A stretch of 64,000 bases of DNA from Paracoccus sp. IB05. Lineage in GTDB: Bacteria > Pseudomonadota > Alphaproteobacteria > Rhodobacterales > Rhodobacteraceae. Positions within the stretch are counted from its first letter, which is position 1; each line of letters opens with the position of its first letter. Of this stretch, positions 18,601 to 26,539 are shown one piece after another. Below the pieces are notes generated by a model, which saw only the letters and a list, made by a program, of their open reading frames with translations, was not told where the DNA came from and did not search any database. The stretch covers positions 1 to 64,000 of the forward strand of contig NZ_JAEFCF010000030.1 in assembly GCF_016405985.1 (NCBI RefSeq), in the 5' to 3' direction. The translations under genes and the position numbers were made by a program.

Positions 18601-18800
18601 CTGAAATGGACGGGCTGACCGCGACCAAAGAGATCCGGCGCATTTCGAAATGGCGGACCTTGCCGATCATCATGCTGACGGCGAAAGCCATGGCCGATGA
18701 TCAGGCCAAATGCCTCGCCGCCGGGGCGAATGACTACCTCGCCAAACCGCTTGATGTTGACAAACTTCTGTCGCTGATAAGGGTCTGGATGCCGAAATGA
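15690..18800 (+). CDS. Hybrid sensor histidine kinase (TM-GAF-coiled coil-HisKA-HATPase-REC-REC-REC)
   Basis: A 1036-aa membrane kinase. The first ~110 residues hold several helices. A GAF-like domain follows (about 125-290), then a long Glu/Gln-rich coiled coil (about 275-370). HisKA has His377 in NMSHELRTPLNAL, and the ATPase domain has DTGIGI and GGTGLGLAIS. Three receivers follow with phospho-acceptor Asp693 (ILDMGLPD), Asp815 (VLDMNLPD) and Asp967 (LMDVMMPEMDG), each after an acidic VEDD start. It should autophosphorylate and pass phosphate through its receivers. The start at ATG 15690 has GGGGAGAGACCAGG upstream. The stop overlaps the CheR start by 4 bases. No DNA-binding output is present, so the output is probably protein-level. 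Confidence 0.92.
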   Translation: MKTDSKEYLNVSGLVVIVAIMLISFIADLNIPLGHAVWLGYLLALAISFSLRYLWLPSAIAVVGIVMLILGYVLDERENDVAIALSNRSLASASLIFLAVAGTFMVRNRLRIAAEDWRKSIEMALAKALEGDLSRVQIGENTLRLVAGALGARAAVLWEKQQDSLIPVASWGTANTAEALHEGQPGRQAGHLRRALQGNETVVLMAPGEAALDWGSGLMRGRAACSVIVPTRENGVVNGVIEIGLDREPTDAERELIESLGDKAGVELRSALYREEVQQLLDETRQQSEELRSHSERLADTNAELEEQTEALKRSEGLLRDQQAALEEQNAQLEQQTAEMEEQRDTLAATGRKLAEQAEELARESRYKSEFVANMSHELRTPLNALLIMARLLSENRGGNLTGEQVRWAETVESSGKDLLRLINDILDLARIEAGKVEISPEPSDPRDIVQRIARAFTFAASEKGLKFETEIAGDIPGIITDPSRVEQILRNFVGNALKFTDHGAVTLSLTREGEGVRFRVKDTGIGIDPEQHKAVFEAFRQADGSISRRFGGTGLGLAISRDLADLLEGQITLESAPGKGSVFSLLLPKTLKDLDERPPAELRPGLKPAAPRAEEPRPIPERGMGQIIDLSDDRSELGEDDRSLLIVEDDPAFARILLDLAHERGFRAIVVSSADDAVRAAQTYLPVGVILDMGLPDHSGLTVLDRLKRAPATRHIPVHVVSAADHTRDAMAKGAVNYLMKPVARESLIEALDSIEFQANSRIRRLLVVEDDPAQLSGIKALLGSDAVEVTGAATTAAALTACRNKTFDCIVLDMNLPDGTGFDLLEQLSQDETASFPPVIVYTARALSEAEEQRLRRHSQSIIVKGAKSPERLIDEVTLFLHQVVSDLPQRQRDMLAASLNRDSELDGRRILVVEDDVRNIYALTGVLEPHGVDIRIARNGREALDMLGRVTDGAEPPVDLVLMDVMMPEMDGLTATKEIRRISKWRTLPIIMLTAKAMADDQAKCLAAGANDYLAKPLDVDKLLSLIRVWMPK

Positions 18801-19660
18801 CGACCCCGGTTTCAGGCAGTGACAAGATCAGCGATATTGAAACGGATCTGTTTCTGGAGGCGCTCCGGCGGCGCTATCATTATGATTTCAGCGCTTACGC
18901 CCGTTCGTCGCTTGTGCGGCGGGTGGAGGTGGCGCGGACCCGTCTCGGCTGTGACAGCATTTCGGCGATGCAAGCGCGGGTGCTGCGCGAGCCGGAGCTT
19001 TTGCATGACGTGATTGACGCCATGACGGTCCAGGTCAGCGATCTGTTCCGCGATCCGGGCTATTACCTGGCCCTGCGCCAGAAGGTTATCCCGCATCTGC
19101 AGACTTTCCCTTCGCTGAAGGTCTGGGTGCCGGGCTGCGCCAATGGCGAGGAGCTCTATTCGCTGGCCATTCTCTTCGCCGAAGAGGGCCTGCTGGATCG
19201 CACCATGTTCTATGCGACCGAAATCAACCGCCGCGCGCTCAGCAAAGCCTCGGCGGGGATCTATGAAACCGGGCGCATTCCAAAGTTCAGCGAGAATTAT
19301 CGCGCGGCCGGCGGCAAGACGACGCTGTCAGATTATTACACCGCGGCCTATCGCGGTGCCGCATTCCACCGCCATCTGCGGCAGCGCACGCTGTTCTCCG
19401 AACATGACCTCGCGACCGATCAGGTATTTTCCGAAATGCATCTGATCTCGTGCCGCAACGTGCTGATCTATTTCGATGAAACCCTCCAGAACCGCGTTCT
19501 GGGGCTTTTCGCTGACTCGCTGGTGCGCGGTGGCTTCCTTGGCCTTGGCTCGCATGAGACACTGCGGTTCTCAAAGATTAAACCGGCCTTCAGCGCCCAT
19601 GATGAGGGTGAGCGCATCTGGCGCCGCACGAATATCGAAAAGTTTGAAAATGCCCAATAA
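18797..19660 (+). CDS. CheR-type protein-glutamate methyltransferase
   Basis: A 287-aa CheR homologue. The N-terminal all-alpha domain includes YDFSAYARSSLVRRV, and the SAM-binding domain has VWVPGCANGEELYSLAI (usually GC-S/A-TGEE). Later come FYATEINRRALSKA and HLISCRNVLIYFDETLQ. CheR uses S-adenosylmethionine to methylate glutamates of chemoreceptors or receptor-like partners. There is no chemoreceptor, CheA, CheW or CheB nearby. It is coupled by ATGA to the hybrid kinase upstream and overlaps the next kinase by 11 bases. This points to a kinase-linked, non-motility CheR as seen in other hybrid-kinase clusters. Confidence 0.9.
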   Translation: MTTPVSGSDKISDIETDLFLEALRRRYHYDFSAYARSSLVRRVEVARTRLGCDSISAMQARVLREPELLHDVIDAMTVQVSDLFRDPGYYLALRQKVIPHLQTFPSLKVWVPGCANGEELYSLAILFAEEGLLDRTMFYATEINRRALSKASAGIYETGRIPKFSENYRAAGGKTTLSDYYTAAYRGAAFHRHLRQRTLFSEHDLATDQVFSEMHLISCRNVLIYFDETLQNRVLGLFADSLVRGGFLGLGSHETLRFSKIKPAFSAHDEGERIWRRTNIEKFENAQ

Positions 19661-21482
19661 AGCCATCCGTTTCCTGCTGGTTGACGATCTCCCCGAGAAT
19701 CTGCTCGCGCTGGAGACGTTGCTGCGCCGCGACGGGCTGGAGCTCCATAAGGCGCGTTCGGCAACCGAAGCGCTGGAGCTGATGCTGCGCTATGACTTCC
19801 GTCTGGCCTTTGTCGATGTCCAGATGCCCGGCACCAATGGCTATGAACTGGCCGAACTGATGCGCGGCAGCGCGCGGACCCGCGAGATCCCGATCATCTT
19901 CGTCACGGCCGCCGATCACAATGAGATCCGTCATTTCCAGGGCTATGAGGCCGGCGGAATTGACTATATTTACAAGCCGATTGACCCGATCATCCTGCGC
20001 TCGAAAGCCGAGGTTTTCTACCGGCTGGCCCAACAGACCATCAACCTCGAGCATCAGCGCGACGAGCTGCGCGAAAGCGCCCAGGCGCGCGATCTCGCGA
20101 TTGCCACGCTGCGGGCCCATGCCGACAACTCGCCGCTTGGGGTGATCGAATGCGATGCCAGCCTGAACCTGCTTGGCTGGTCGGGCGGTGCCGAGCGGAT
20201 TTTCGGCATCGGTGCGGGCCGGCTTCTGGGCGGCGATCTGGGCGAGGCCGGCTGTTTCCGGCCCGAGACCCTGGCGCAGTTCAGAGACTGGATCGCCGGC
20301 GCCGGGACGGTTGCCCGACACAGTGCCGAGGCCGTCGCCACCGGCGCGAAGGGCGAGATCAATTGCGAAATCTATGGTTCGGTGGTGATCGACCCGGCAA
20401 CTGGCAGCCCTTCGCTTTCCCTGCAGGTGCTCGAGACAACCGAGCGTCATCAGGCCGAAAAGGTCCGCGCCCTTCTGGTCGGCGAACTGAACCACCGGAT
20501 CAAGAACACGCTGGCCAATGTGCAGGCAATCATGCGGCAGACGCTGCGCACCTCAACCACCCTGCCAGAGTTCAATCTGCGGTTTTCAGGCCGGCTCCAG
20601 GCGCTGGCGCGCGCGCATTCCATCCTCTCGGATGTCACCTGGTCCAAGGCGTCTCTGGGGCAACTGGTCACGGATCAGATCGAAGCCGGCACGCTCGACC
20701 GCGATTTCATTGACGTCAGCGGGCCCGATGTGGCCCTGTCGCCGGAAGTGACGCTGCGCCTTGCGCTGATCTTGCATGAGCTGGGGACCAATGCGGCAAA
20801 ATATGGTGCCCTGTCGCAGGCTTCGGGTCGGGCCCTGGGGCGAGTGAGCCTGTCCTGGACCATTGGCCCCGAAGGGCTGAGCCTGACCTGGCAGGAAACC
20901 GGCGGCCCCCCGGTTACCGCGCCGACACGGCGTGGCTTTGGCTCCGATCTGATCCAGAACGGGGTCGGCGATGGCCGGGTCGAGGTTGACTGGAACAAGG
21001 CCGGGGTGATCTGGCGGATCATGATCCATTCCGGCTTTGGCCCGGACGGCGCGCAGCGCAGCGCTGAGACCAGGATCGATCGCCCGGGCCTGCCGCAGCG
21101 CGATGGCATCAAGGACAGCCGGGTCTTGCTGGTCGAGGATGAGCCGCTGATCTCGATGGAGCTTTCCGACGTGCTCGAGGATGCCGGCGCCCGGGTGGTG
21201 AAGATCGCGGCCAGTCTTGACGAGGCGATGGTCGCGGCGCGCACGCTGGATTTCGACTTCGCGCTGCTGGATGGCAATCTGCGCGGCGCGCCGGTGGATG
21301 TGGTTGCCCATACATTGCGGCTGCGCGGCGTGCCGTTCTGTTTCATCAGCGGCTACAGCCGGGATCAGCTGCCGCGTGACTTTCAGGACGCCCCCTTGCT
21401 GACCAAACCGGTGGATCAGGACAAGCTGCTGGAGATCGTGCTTAAATTGCAGACCGGCGAAAGAAGGCGTGCGACAGGCTGA
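19650..21482 (+). CDS. Response regulator / HWE-family histidine kinase / receiver fusion
   Basis: A 610-aa soluble protein. It begins with a receiver (LLVDDLPENLLALE, acceptor Asp56 in FVDVQMPG, Lys in YKPID), then a PAS-like domain (about 150-260). The dimerisation domain is of the HWE/HisKA_2 type, with His282 in ELNHRIKNTLANVQ. A matching ATPase domain follows (LHELGTNAAKYGALS, LTWQETGGP, GFGSDLI). A second receiver closes the protein (VLLVEDEP, acceptor Asp541 in LLDGNL, Lys in TKPVD). HWE kinases are abundant in alphaproteobacteria and often feed general stress or light responses. It overlaps cheR, so all three genes form one operon. Confidence 0.9.
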   Translation: MPNKAIRFLLVDDLPENLLALETLLRRDGLELHKARSATEALELMLRYDFRLAFVDVQMPGTNGYELAELMRGSARTREIPIIFVTAADHNEIRHFQGYEAGGIDYIYKPIDPIILRSKAEVFYRLAQQTINLEHQRDELRESAQARDLAIATLRAHADNSPLGVIECDASLNLLGWSGGAERIFGIGAGRLLGGDLGEAGCFRPETLAQFRDWIAGAGTVARHSAEAVATGAKGEINCEIYGSVVIDPATGSPSLSLQVLETTERHQAEKVRALLVGELNHRIKNTLANVQAIMRQTLRTSTTLPEFNLRFSGRLQALARAHSILSDVTWSKASLGQLVTDQIEAGTLDRDFIDVSGPDVALSPEVTLRLALILHELGTNAAKYGALSQASGRALGRVSLSWTIGPEGLSLTWQETGGPPVTAPTRRGFGSDLIQNGVGDGRVEVDWNKAGVIWRIMIHSGFGPDGAQRSAETRIDRPGLPQRDGIKDSRVLLVEDEPLISMELSDVLEDAGARVVKIAASLDEAMVAARTLDFDFALLDGNLRGAPVDVVAHTLRLRGVPFCFISGYSRDQLPRDFQDAPLLTKPVDQDKLLEIVLKLQTGERRRATG

Positions 21483-22102
21483 CAGCAACGGCCGCGCCTG
21501 GCGACACCCGCATCCGGTCGAAACGCACCGCCGCCGGGGGGCCTGAGCGATGATGGAGCGCGCCTTCACCGCCTGACCATCCTTGACGGGTTCACCCGGG
21601 CGAGGTTCTTGTCGGACCCGGTCCTTCGGTAAGGCGCATGAAGACGCAGGGCAAACCGGAACAGGGGCGCCAGGGAAACCGACAGGTAACGGTACTTTTG
21701 CGGCTCGCAGTGGCAGGAGACGCACCATTTTGCGGATCGTGGCCCTGTTTTCCGGCATCGGCCACAAGGCCTCCGGGGTCCTTGCCGCGAACGCGTCGCG
21801 ACTGTCCATCGGCACAGCGGTTCCATATTGCTTCATCGGTGCGACCACGCCAGTTTCAGCGACCGCCTGCGTTCTCAGCCCGGTCAGTCATTCGGTGACT
21901 GCGCTGATCTTTTGCCTTGCCACACTGCAAGCCGCCGGTGACTATCGGCGCGAACCGTGCAGGACTGACGCAGCCCCGCGCCATGAGGCACAGTTTGTTG
22001 TGACGGCGCATTTCGACACGCCCGAAAGCGAGAATGGCAGGTCAAAAGGTCCGGACCTGTCGTGATTTATGTGACGCATGGTAATGTTGGCGCAGGTGAC
22101 AA
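21483..22102. other. Intergenic region after the signalling operon
   Basis: About 620 bases with no convincing gene. One short plus-frame stretch near 21550-21620 (ARLHRLTILDGFTR) faintly recalls an IS3 orfB segment, but it is too short to call. Other frames here are Arg/Pro/Ser-rich. A ribosome site (GCAGGTGA) precedes the next start. Confidence 0.4.
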
Positions 22103-23980
22103 ATGTCGGAAACACCTTCTCTGATTGAAAGCGCCTCATCTTCGGTCGGAAGGATCACCCTTCCCCGGATGGCGACCATCGTCGCGGTCGCCGCCGTCCT
22201 TTATGTTGCGCAGGATGTCTTCCTGCCCATCGCCATCGCGATGCTGATCGCCTTCGCGCTGTCACCGCTGGTTTCGGGGGCGCGCAGGATGGGCCTGCCG
22301 ATGCTGACCTCTGTCCTGCTGGCCACGGCACTTGCCTTCAGCGTGATCGGCCTGCTCAGCCTGATTGTCTTTTATCAGCTGGCAGACCTCGCGGTGAAAC
22401 TGCCCAGCTTCCAGGCAAATATCATCAGCAAGCTTGATGCGATCCAGAGCGCTTCGGGCGAGGCCAGCCTGATGTCGCGCCTGATGGAGATGGCGGCCTC
22501 GATCAATTCTGAAATAAGTGGCGTCCTGCCGGGAGAAGGCACGGCAGCGGCCCAGCCCATGCCGGTGCAGGTGGTGCAGCCCAGCAACCCGCTTGAAATC
22601 CTGCAAAGCCTGGTGGTCCCGCTCGTCAGCCCCATCGCGACCACCGGTCTTGTGATCGTGCTGGTGATCTTCATGTTGCTGGAGCGCGACAGGCTGCGTG
22701 ACAGGTTCATCCGCCTGGTGGGCACCGCCGATCTGCACCGGACCACCCAGGTTCTCGAGGAAGCGGGCGGCAGAGTTGGCAGCTATCTTCTGATGCAGTT
22801 GCTGGTCAATGCCATCTATGCGCTGCCGATCGGGATCGGTCTTTGGCTGATCGGGGTGCCGAATGCCGCACTTTGGGGATTGCTGACGCTGGTGCTGCGC
22901 TTCGTCCCTTATATAGGCTCGGTTCTTGCAGCAGCCTTCCCGCTGTTCCTCGCCTTCGCGGTTTCCTCTGACTGGTCTGCGGTTCTCTACACCGCCGCGC
23001 TTTTTGCCGTCGTCGAACTCATCACCTCCAATATCATCGAACCCTGGCTTTATGGCGCAAATACCGGCGTGAGCTCGCTGGCGATCATCGTCTCTGCGAT
23101 CTTCTGGACCTTTCTCTGGGGGCCGCTTGGCCTTGTCCTTTCAACCCCGCTGACCGTGTGTCTTGTCGTCCTTGGCCGTCACATCCCACAATTTGAACTG
23201 TTCGATATCCTGTTCGGGGATGAGCCGGTCCTGGCAAGTCACCAGAGGTTTTATCAGCGCTTGCTGTCAGGCGACCGGATCGAGGCGGCCTCGCGTGCGG
23301 AAGAGTTGCTTGAGGATATGAGTGCGGCCGAATTCCACCGTGATGTAGCACTTCCGGCCCTGTTGATGGCCCAGGATGATCGCGACCGCGGTGTGCTCTC
23401 GCCCGGACAGGAGAGCAGGCTTGCCGGGGTCGGGATGGCAGTTGTGTCGGATATCGGGGCGCTGATGGCCGAAGACGCCGGCGAAGCGCAGGCTGCGCCG
23501 CAGCTGCGCATCACCTGTTTCGGCGGGCGCTGGCCCATAGATGATGTCTCGGCGGCGATCCTTGCCCAATCCCTGCAGGAGGAAGGCGCCGAGGTCCTCC
23601 ACAGATCCTATATGGATCTTACGCCCGGCGGGCTTGCGGCTCTTAACCTTGCGGAAACCGATTGTGTGATCCTGTGTTTCCTGGATTCAACGCCCACACG
23701 GGCCTCACTGCTGCATATCAGGCGGATCAAACGGCTGCGCGCGGGGCTGCGTCTTGGCATCGTGATCTGGCAGATGCCGAAAGATCTGATCCTTGAAGGG
23801 TCTGCGGGTCCGGCGCCGGTTGATCCCGCAAAGCTGGCCGAAGCCCGTTCCCTGGGCGCGGATTTTGTTGAGACATCCCTGGAAGGTGCCGTGGAAGCAG
23901 CCTTGCAGGATGTGCCCGCACTGCCGCTTCCCGATGCGCAGCCCCGCAAACGCGCGAGGCGGCCCCGGTCTGCGGCCTGA
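22103..23980 (+). CDS. AI-2E family transporter with long C-terminal extension
   Basis: A 625-aa protein. Residues 1-360 are an AI-2E/TqsA-type membrane protein with about eight hydrophobic helices and the family blocks PYIGSVLAAAFPL and LYGANTGVSSLAIIVSAIFW. The family includes exporters of the AI-2 signal and sodium/proton antiporters, so the substrate is open. The remaining ~265 residues are soluble: a helical part (RFYQRLLSGDRIEAA) and an alpha/beta part with alternating hydrophobic strands (CVILCFLDSTPTRASLLHI). The ordinary family length is about 350, so the tail is an added domain that I do not recognise. It is apparently monocistronic. Confidence 0.85.
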   Translation: MSETPSLIESASSSVGRITLPRMATIVAVAAVLYVAQDVFLPIAIAMLIAFALSPLVSGARRMGLPMLTSVLLATALAFSVIGLLSLIVFYQLADLAVKLPSFQANIISKLDAIQSASGEASLMSRLMEMAASINSEISGVLPGEGTAAAQPMPVQVVQPSNPLEILQSLVVPLVSPIATTGLVIVLVIFMLLERDRLRDRFIRLVGTADLHRTTQVLEEAGGRVGSYLLMQLLVNAIYALPIGIGLWLIGVPNAALWGLLTLVLRFVPYIGSVLAAAFPLFLAFAVSSDWSAVLYTAALFAVVELITSNIIEPWLYGANTGVSSLAIIVSAIFWTFLWGPLGLVLSTPLTVCLVVLGRHIPQFELFDILFGDEPVLASHQRFYQRLLSGDRIEAASRAEELLEDMSAAEFHRDVALPALLMAQDDRDRGVLSPGQESRLAGVGMAVVSDIGALMAEDAGEAQAAPQLRITCFGGRWPIDDVSAAILAQSLQEEGAEVLHRSYMDLTPGGLAALNLAETDCVILCFLDSTPTRASLLHIRRIKRLRAGLRLGIVIWQMPKDLILEGSAGPAPVDPAKLAEARSLGADFVETSLEGAVEAALQDVPALPLPDAQPRKRARRPRSAA

Positions 23981-24181
23981 GGAACCGGCCCCGCGCATTC
24001 CCCGTCACGCCGTCACACCCGGAACCTGCCTCCAGATCTGCCGCGTTGGGTCACACCCTGCGTGCTGCAATGCTGTGGCGGCGGGCAGCGCGCTCGGATA
24101 GGCAATGGCAGCGGTCAGTCGTCTGAAAGAAACGGGGCGCTCTGGCAGGAAATTGGGGCAAAGCCGGTGAGAGGTGCAGAG

Positions 24182-24928
24182 ATGGATCTGAGCGGGAAAA
24201 CAGTGGTCATCACCGGTGCCGGGCGGGGGCTTGGCGCGGCTTTTGCCCTGTCACTGGCCCCATTGGGATGCAATCTCATCCTGTGTGGACGGCGCGAGGC
24301 TGATCTCGCAGCCGTCGCCAGGTCCGTGCTTAACCACGGAGGCAATCCTGCGCAAACCGTGGCGCTGGATCTTGCCGATACGGCAAGCGTCACGGAGGCC
24401 GTGGCGCGGATCGCAACATTTCAGACCCCGGTCGATATCCTGATCAACAATGGCGCGATGTGGCTTGAAGCCAGCCAGGCCCCCTATGCCGAAGCCGAGG
24501 TGATGGCGGTCGTCAATGCCGCGATTACGGGGACATTCCTGCTGGTGCAGGGGCTGCGGCCTTTGATGCAGCTGTCCGACGCGCCCGATATTCTGACCAT
24601 TGGCTCGATCAGCGGCCTGCCGAATGCGGCGCTGCAGACGGTTTCTGTGCCGTTTTATGCCGCCAAACGTGGCCAGGTGGCGCTTGCCGAAGGGCTGAGG
24701 CAAGAGTTCAGAGGCGGGAAGTTCCGCTCGATCCTGGTGAACCCGCCTTATCTCGACGAGGCGGTGCCTGGCGAGCAGAGCTGGGCCGCAAGCGGCACCC
24801 GGCTGAAAAGCATGCGGGCGACGAGCCGGGATGTGGTGGAGGCGTCGATTTTCGCGCTGACGCGCCCGCGCCATATCTCCCTGACCATCGAACTTGGCGC
24901 AGATGAGGGCGGCCTGTTCCCCTCCTGA
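24182..24928 (+). CDS. Short-chain dehydrogenase/reductase
   Basis: A 248-aa classical SDR: TGAGRGLG nucleotide loop near residue 11, NNGAM in place of the usual NNAG, the catalytic Ser region (IGSISGLPN) and a Tyr-x3-Lys motif in FYAAKRGQ. It should oxidise or reduce a hydroxyl/carbonyl group with NAD(P)H; substrate unknown. ATG 24182 has GAGAGGTG upstream. An open stretch back to 24062 lies outside the conserved fold. It is convergent with the ankyrin gene, 21 bases away. Confidence 0.85.
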   Translation: MDLSGKTVVITGAGRGLGAAFALSLAPLGCNLILCGRREADLAAVARSVLNHGGNPAQTVALDLADTASVTEAVARIATFQTPVDILINNGAMWLEASQAPYAEAEVMAVVNAAITGTFLLVQGLRPLMQLSDAPDILTIGSISGLPNAALQTVSVPFYAAKRGQVALAEGLRQEFRGGKFRSILVNPPYLDEAVPGEQSWAASGTRLKSMRATSRDVVEASIFALTRPRHISLTIELGADEGGLFPS

Positions 24929-24949
24929 TAGGGCGGGCCGGGCGGGCTG

Positions 24950-25582
24950 TCACTTATGCCGCGCGATCATCTCGGCGATCTTCGTGAACCCACGCGCCTG
25001 CGCATGTTCCAGCGCGGTGATGCCGTCGCGGTCGGGGATCGCCGGATCGGCCCCCGCCGCCAGCAGCTGCGCGATGATCTCCTGATGGACCGGGCCGCCA
25101 TCGGTCAGGACCACAGCCTCCATCAGCGCGGTCCAGCCGAGCCGGTTGACATGGTTCACATCGACCCCGGCCCGGATCAGTTGCGCCACCGCGTCGGGAT
25201 GACCTTTCTCGGCGGCGGGGATCAGGGCGGTGCCGCCAAAGCGGTTGGTGCTGCGCAGATCGGCGCCATGCCGCAGGATCATCGCGAGGATCTCGCTGCG
25301 GCCCTCGGCACCGGCCACGAGATAGGGGCTGTCCTGCTGGTTGTCTTTCGCGTTCACATCTGCGCCGGCGGCCAGCAAAAGCCGGGCCGCAGGGATGTCG
25401 TTCTTCCAGACCGCCACCAGAAGCGCGGTCTGGCCGGAGGCATTCTGCAGGTCGACAGTCTCGCCGGCGGCAATCGCCCGTTCCAGCGCGACGATATCTC
25501 CCGCGCTGACGGCTGCCAGAATATCCGCCTGTGCCATAGGCCCGCTCATGATCAGAACTCCCGCAAGTATCATCATCCGCAT
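24950..25582 (-). CDS. Exported ankyrin-repeat protein
   Basis: A 210-aa protein with a signal peptide (residues 1-19, cleavage after a PMAQA-type site), followed by about five ankyrin repeats of the form ..G-x-T-A-L-x-x-A..A..LL-x-x-GAD-(V/P)-N. The repeats bind proteins; the export signal places it in the periplasm. Small exported ankyrin proteins beside catalase or haem proteins are known in proteobacteria. Here the next gene upstream is a GlcG-type protein, 68 bases away on the same strand, so the two may act together. Confidence 0.85.
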   Translation of the reverse strand: MRMMILAGVLIMSGPMAQADILAAVSAGDIVALERAIAAGETVDLQNASGQTALLVAVWKNDIPAARLLLAAGADVNAKDNQQDSPYLVAGAEGRSEILAMILRHGADLRSTNRFGGTALIPAAEKGHPDAVAQLIRAGVDVNHVNRLGWTALMEAVVLTDGGPVHQEIIAQLLAAGADPAIPDRDGITALEHAQARGFTKIAEMIARHK

Positions 25583-25650
25583 CGCATTGCCCCGCTTTTC
25601 GCTGTGGCGGCCTGCGGGGGCGCAGCGTTACGCCCCCGCAGGCCCTGGTA

Positions 25651-26136
25651 TCATTTCAGCCGGTCGGCGAACTGATCAAGCGCCTTGTTGGCGCAGGCCT
25701 CATCAAGATGACCACCCGGTGCCCCACCGACCCCGACCGCGCCGATGACCTGATCGCCTGCCCGCACCGGCACACCACCCGCCAGCACGAGGAAACCCGG
25801 GATATCGGCCAGACCGGCGACGCCCGGGTTCTCGGCGGCCGTTTTGGCCATGCCGCTGGTCGGGCTGCGCGACGCGGCCGATGTATAGGCCTTGGCGGTG
25901 GCGGCAGTCGCGGTGTGATTGCCCGCAGCCTCGGCCCGCACAAGCGCCAGCAGGATGCCCGCGCGGTCGGTCACTGCCGCCGCGACATTATGGCCGTCTG
26001 CGGCACAGGCCGCGACCGTGGCGGTGGCAATCTCGACCGCCAGACCGGTGCCGAGGCTGCGGAGTTCGACAATGTCCTGCGCCATGACCGGCAGGGCAAA
26101 ACAGGCGATGGCTGCGGCGCTGATGATCGTTTTCAT
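25651..26136 (-). CDS. Exported GlcG/HbpS-family haem-binding-like protein
   Basis: A 161-aa protein with a signal peptide (MKTIISAAAIACFALPVMAQ). A GlcG/HbpS (PF03928) domain follows, with the typical VTDRAGILLALVRAEAAGNHTATAATAKAYTSA order and the Gly-rich IGAVGVGGAPGGHLDEACA end. Members bind haem or cobalamin-like cofactors, or accompany glycolate and diol metabolism. Its precise role here is unknown. It is upstream of the ankyrin gene and downstream of the split response regulator on the same strand. Confidence 0.87.
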   Translation of the reverse strand: MKTIISAAAIACFALPVMAQDIVELRSLGTGLAVEIATATVAACAADGHNVAAAVTDRAGILLALVRAEAAGNHTATAATAKAYTSAASRSPTSGMAKTAAENPGVAGLADIPGFLVLAGGVPVRAGDQVIGAVGVGGAPGGHLDEACANKALDQFADRLK

Positions 26137-26224
26137 ATTATCCCCTCATAATGCTGATGCCCCCACCCTAACCGGGGCAGGCTTTGCGCCATATTCGCCG
26201 GATAACGGGGAGGGATCGGTAGGA

Positions 26225-26490
26225 TTACGGATGCAGCGAGATCCAGGCGCGGGTCTGTTCCGCCACGGCTGCGGTGCCGGGCTTTGCCGCAATCGCCGCG
26301 CGGTGGCTGTCAACCGTGCGCACCGAGAGGTGCAGGGCGGTGGCGATATCCTTGCTGCCAAGCCCGCGCGCGACCATTTCCAGCACCTCGGCCTCGCGCT
26401 GCGTCAGCAGTGACAACAGCTGCCGCGTCTCGTCGCGCTGCAAATCGGCGGCCAGTTGCGCCTCGCTACGGCTGCCGGGCGCATGGCGGA
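26225..26490 (-). pseudogene. C-terminal HTH half of a split LuxR/FixJ-type response regulator
   Basis: This stretch encodes a LuxR-type helix-turn-helix: LTQREAEVLEMVARG, then SKDIATALHLSVRTVDSHRA. A linker upstream (SEAQLAADLQRDETRQ) is typical of FixJ-family regulators, but no receiver domain precedes it. The missing receiver is found 3.7 kb away on the same strand (30200-30439), directly after its sensor kinase. Plasmid-like DNA lies between, so I infer that one gene was split by insertion. The open frame runs on to 26560 into the inserted DNA. The fragment may still be translated but cannot be phosphorylated. Confidence 0.8.
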
Positions 26491-26539
26491 CGATGTGCGT
26501 CATGAGATACGGCTTGCCGACATCCGCGCAATCGACGGC

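Noticed and set aside
21540-21620. Possible IS3 orfB remnant (LTILDGFTR)
   Set aside because: Only about 20 residues look similar and both sides are unrelated; not enough to call.
21583-22065. A 160-codon plus-strand frame in the gap after the HWE kinase
   Set aside because: No recognised motif or ribosome site and shadow-like composition.
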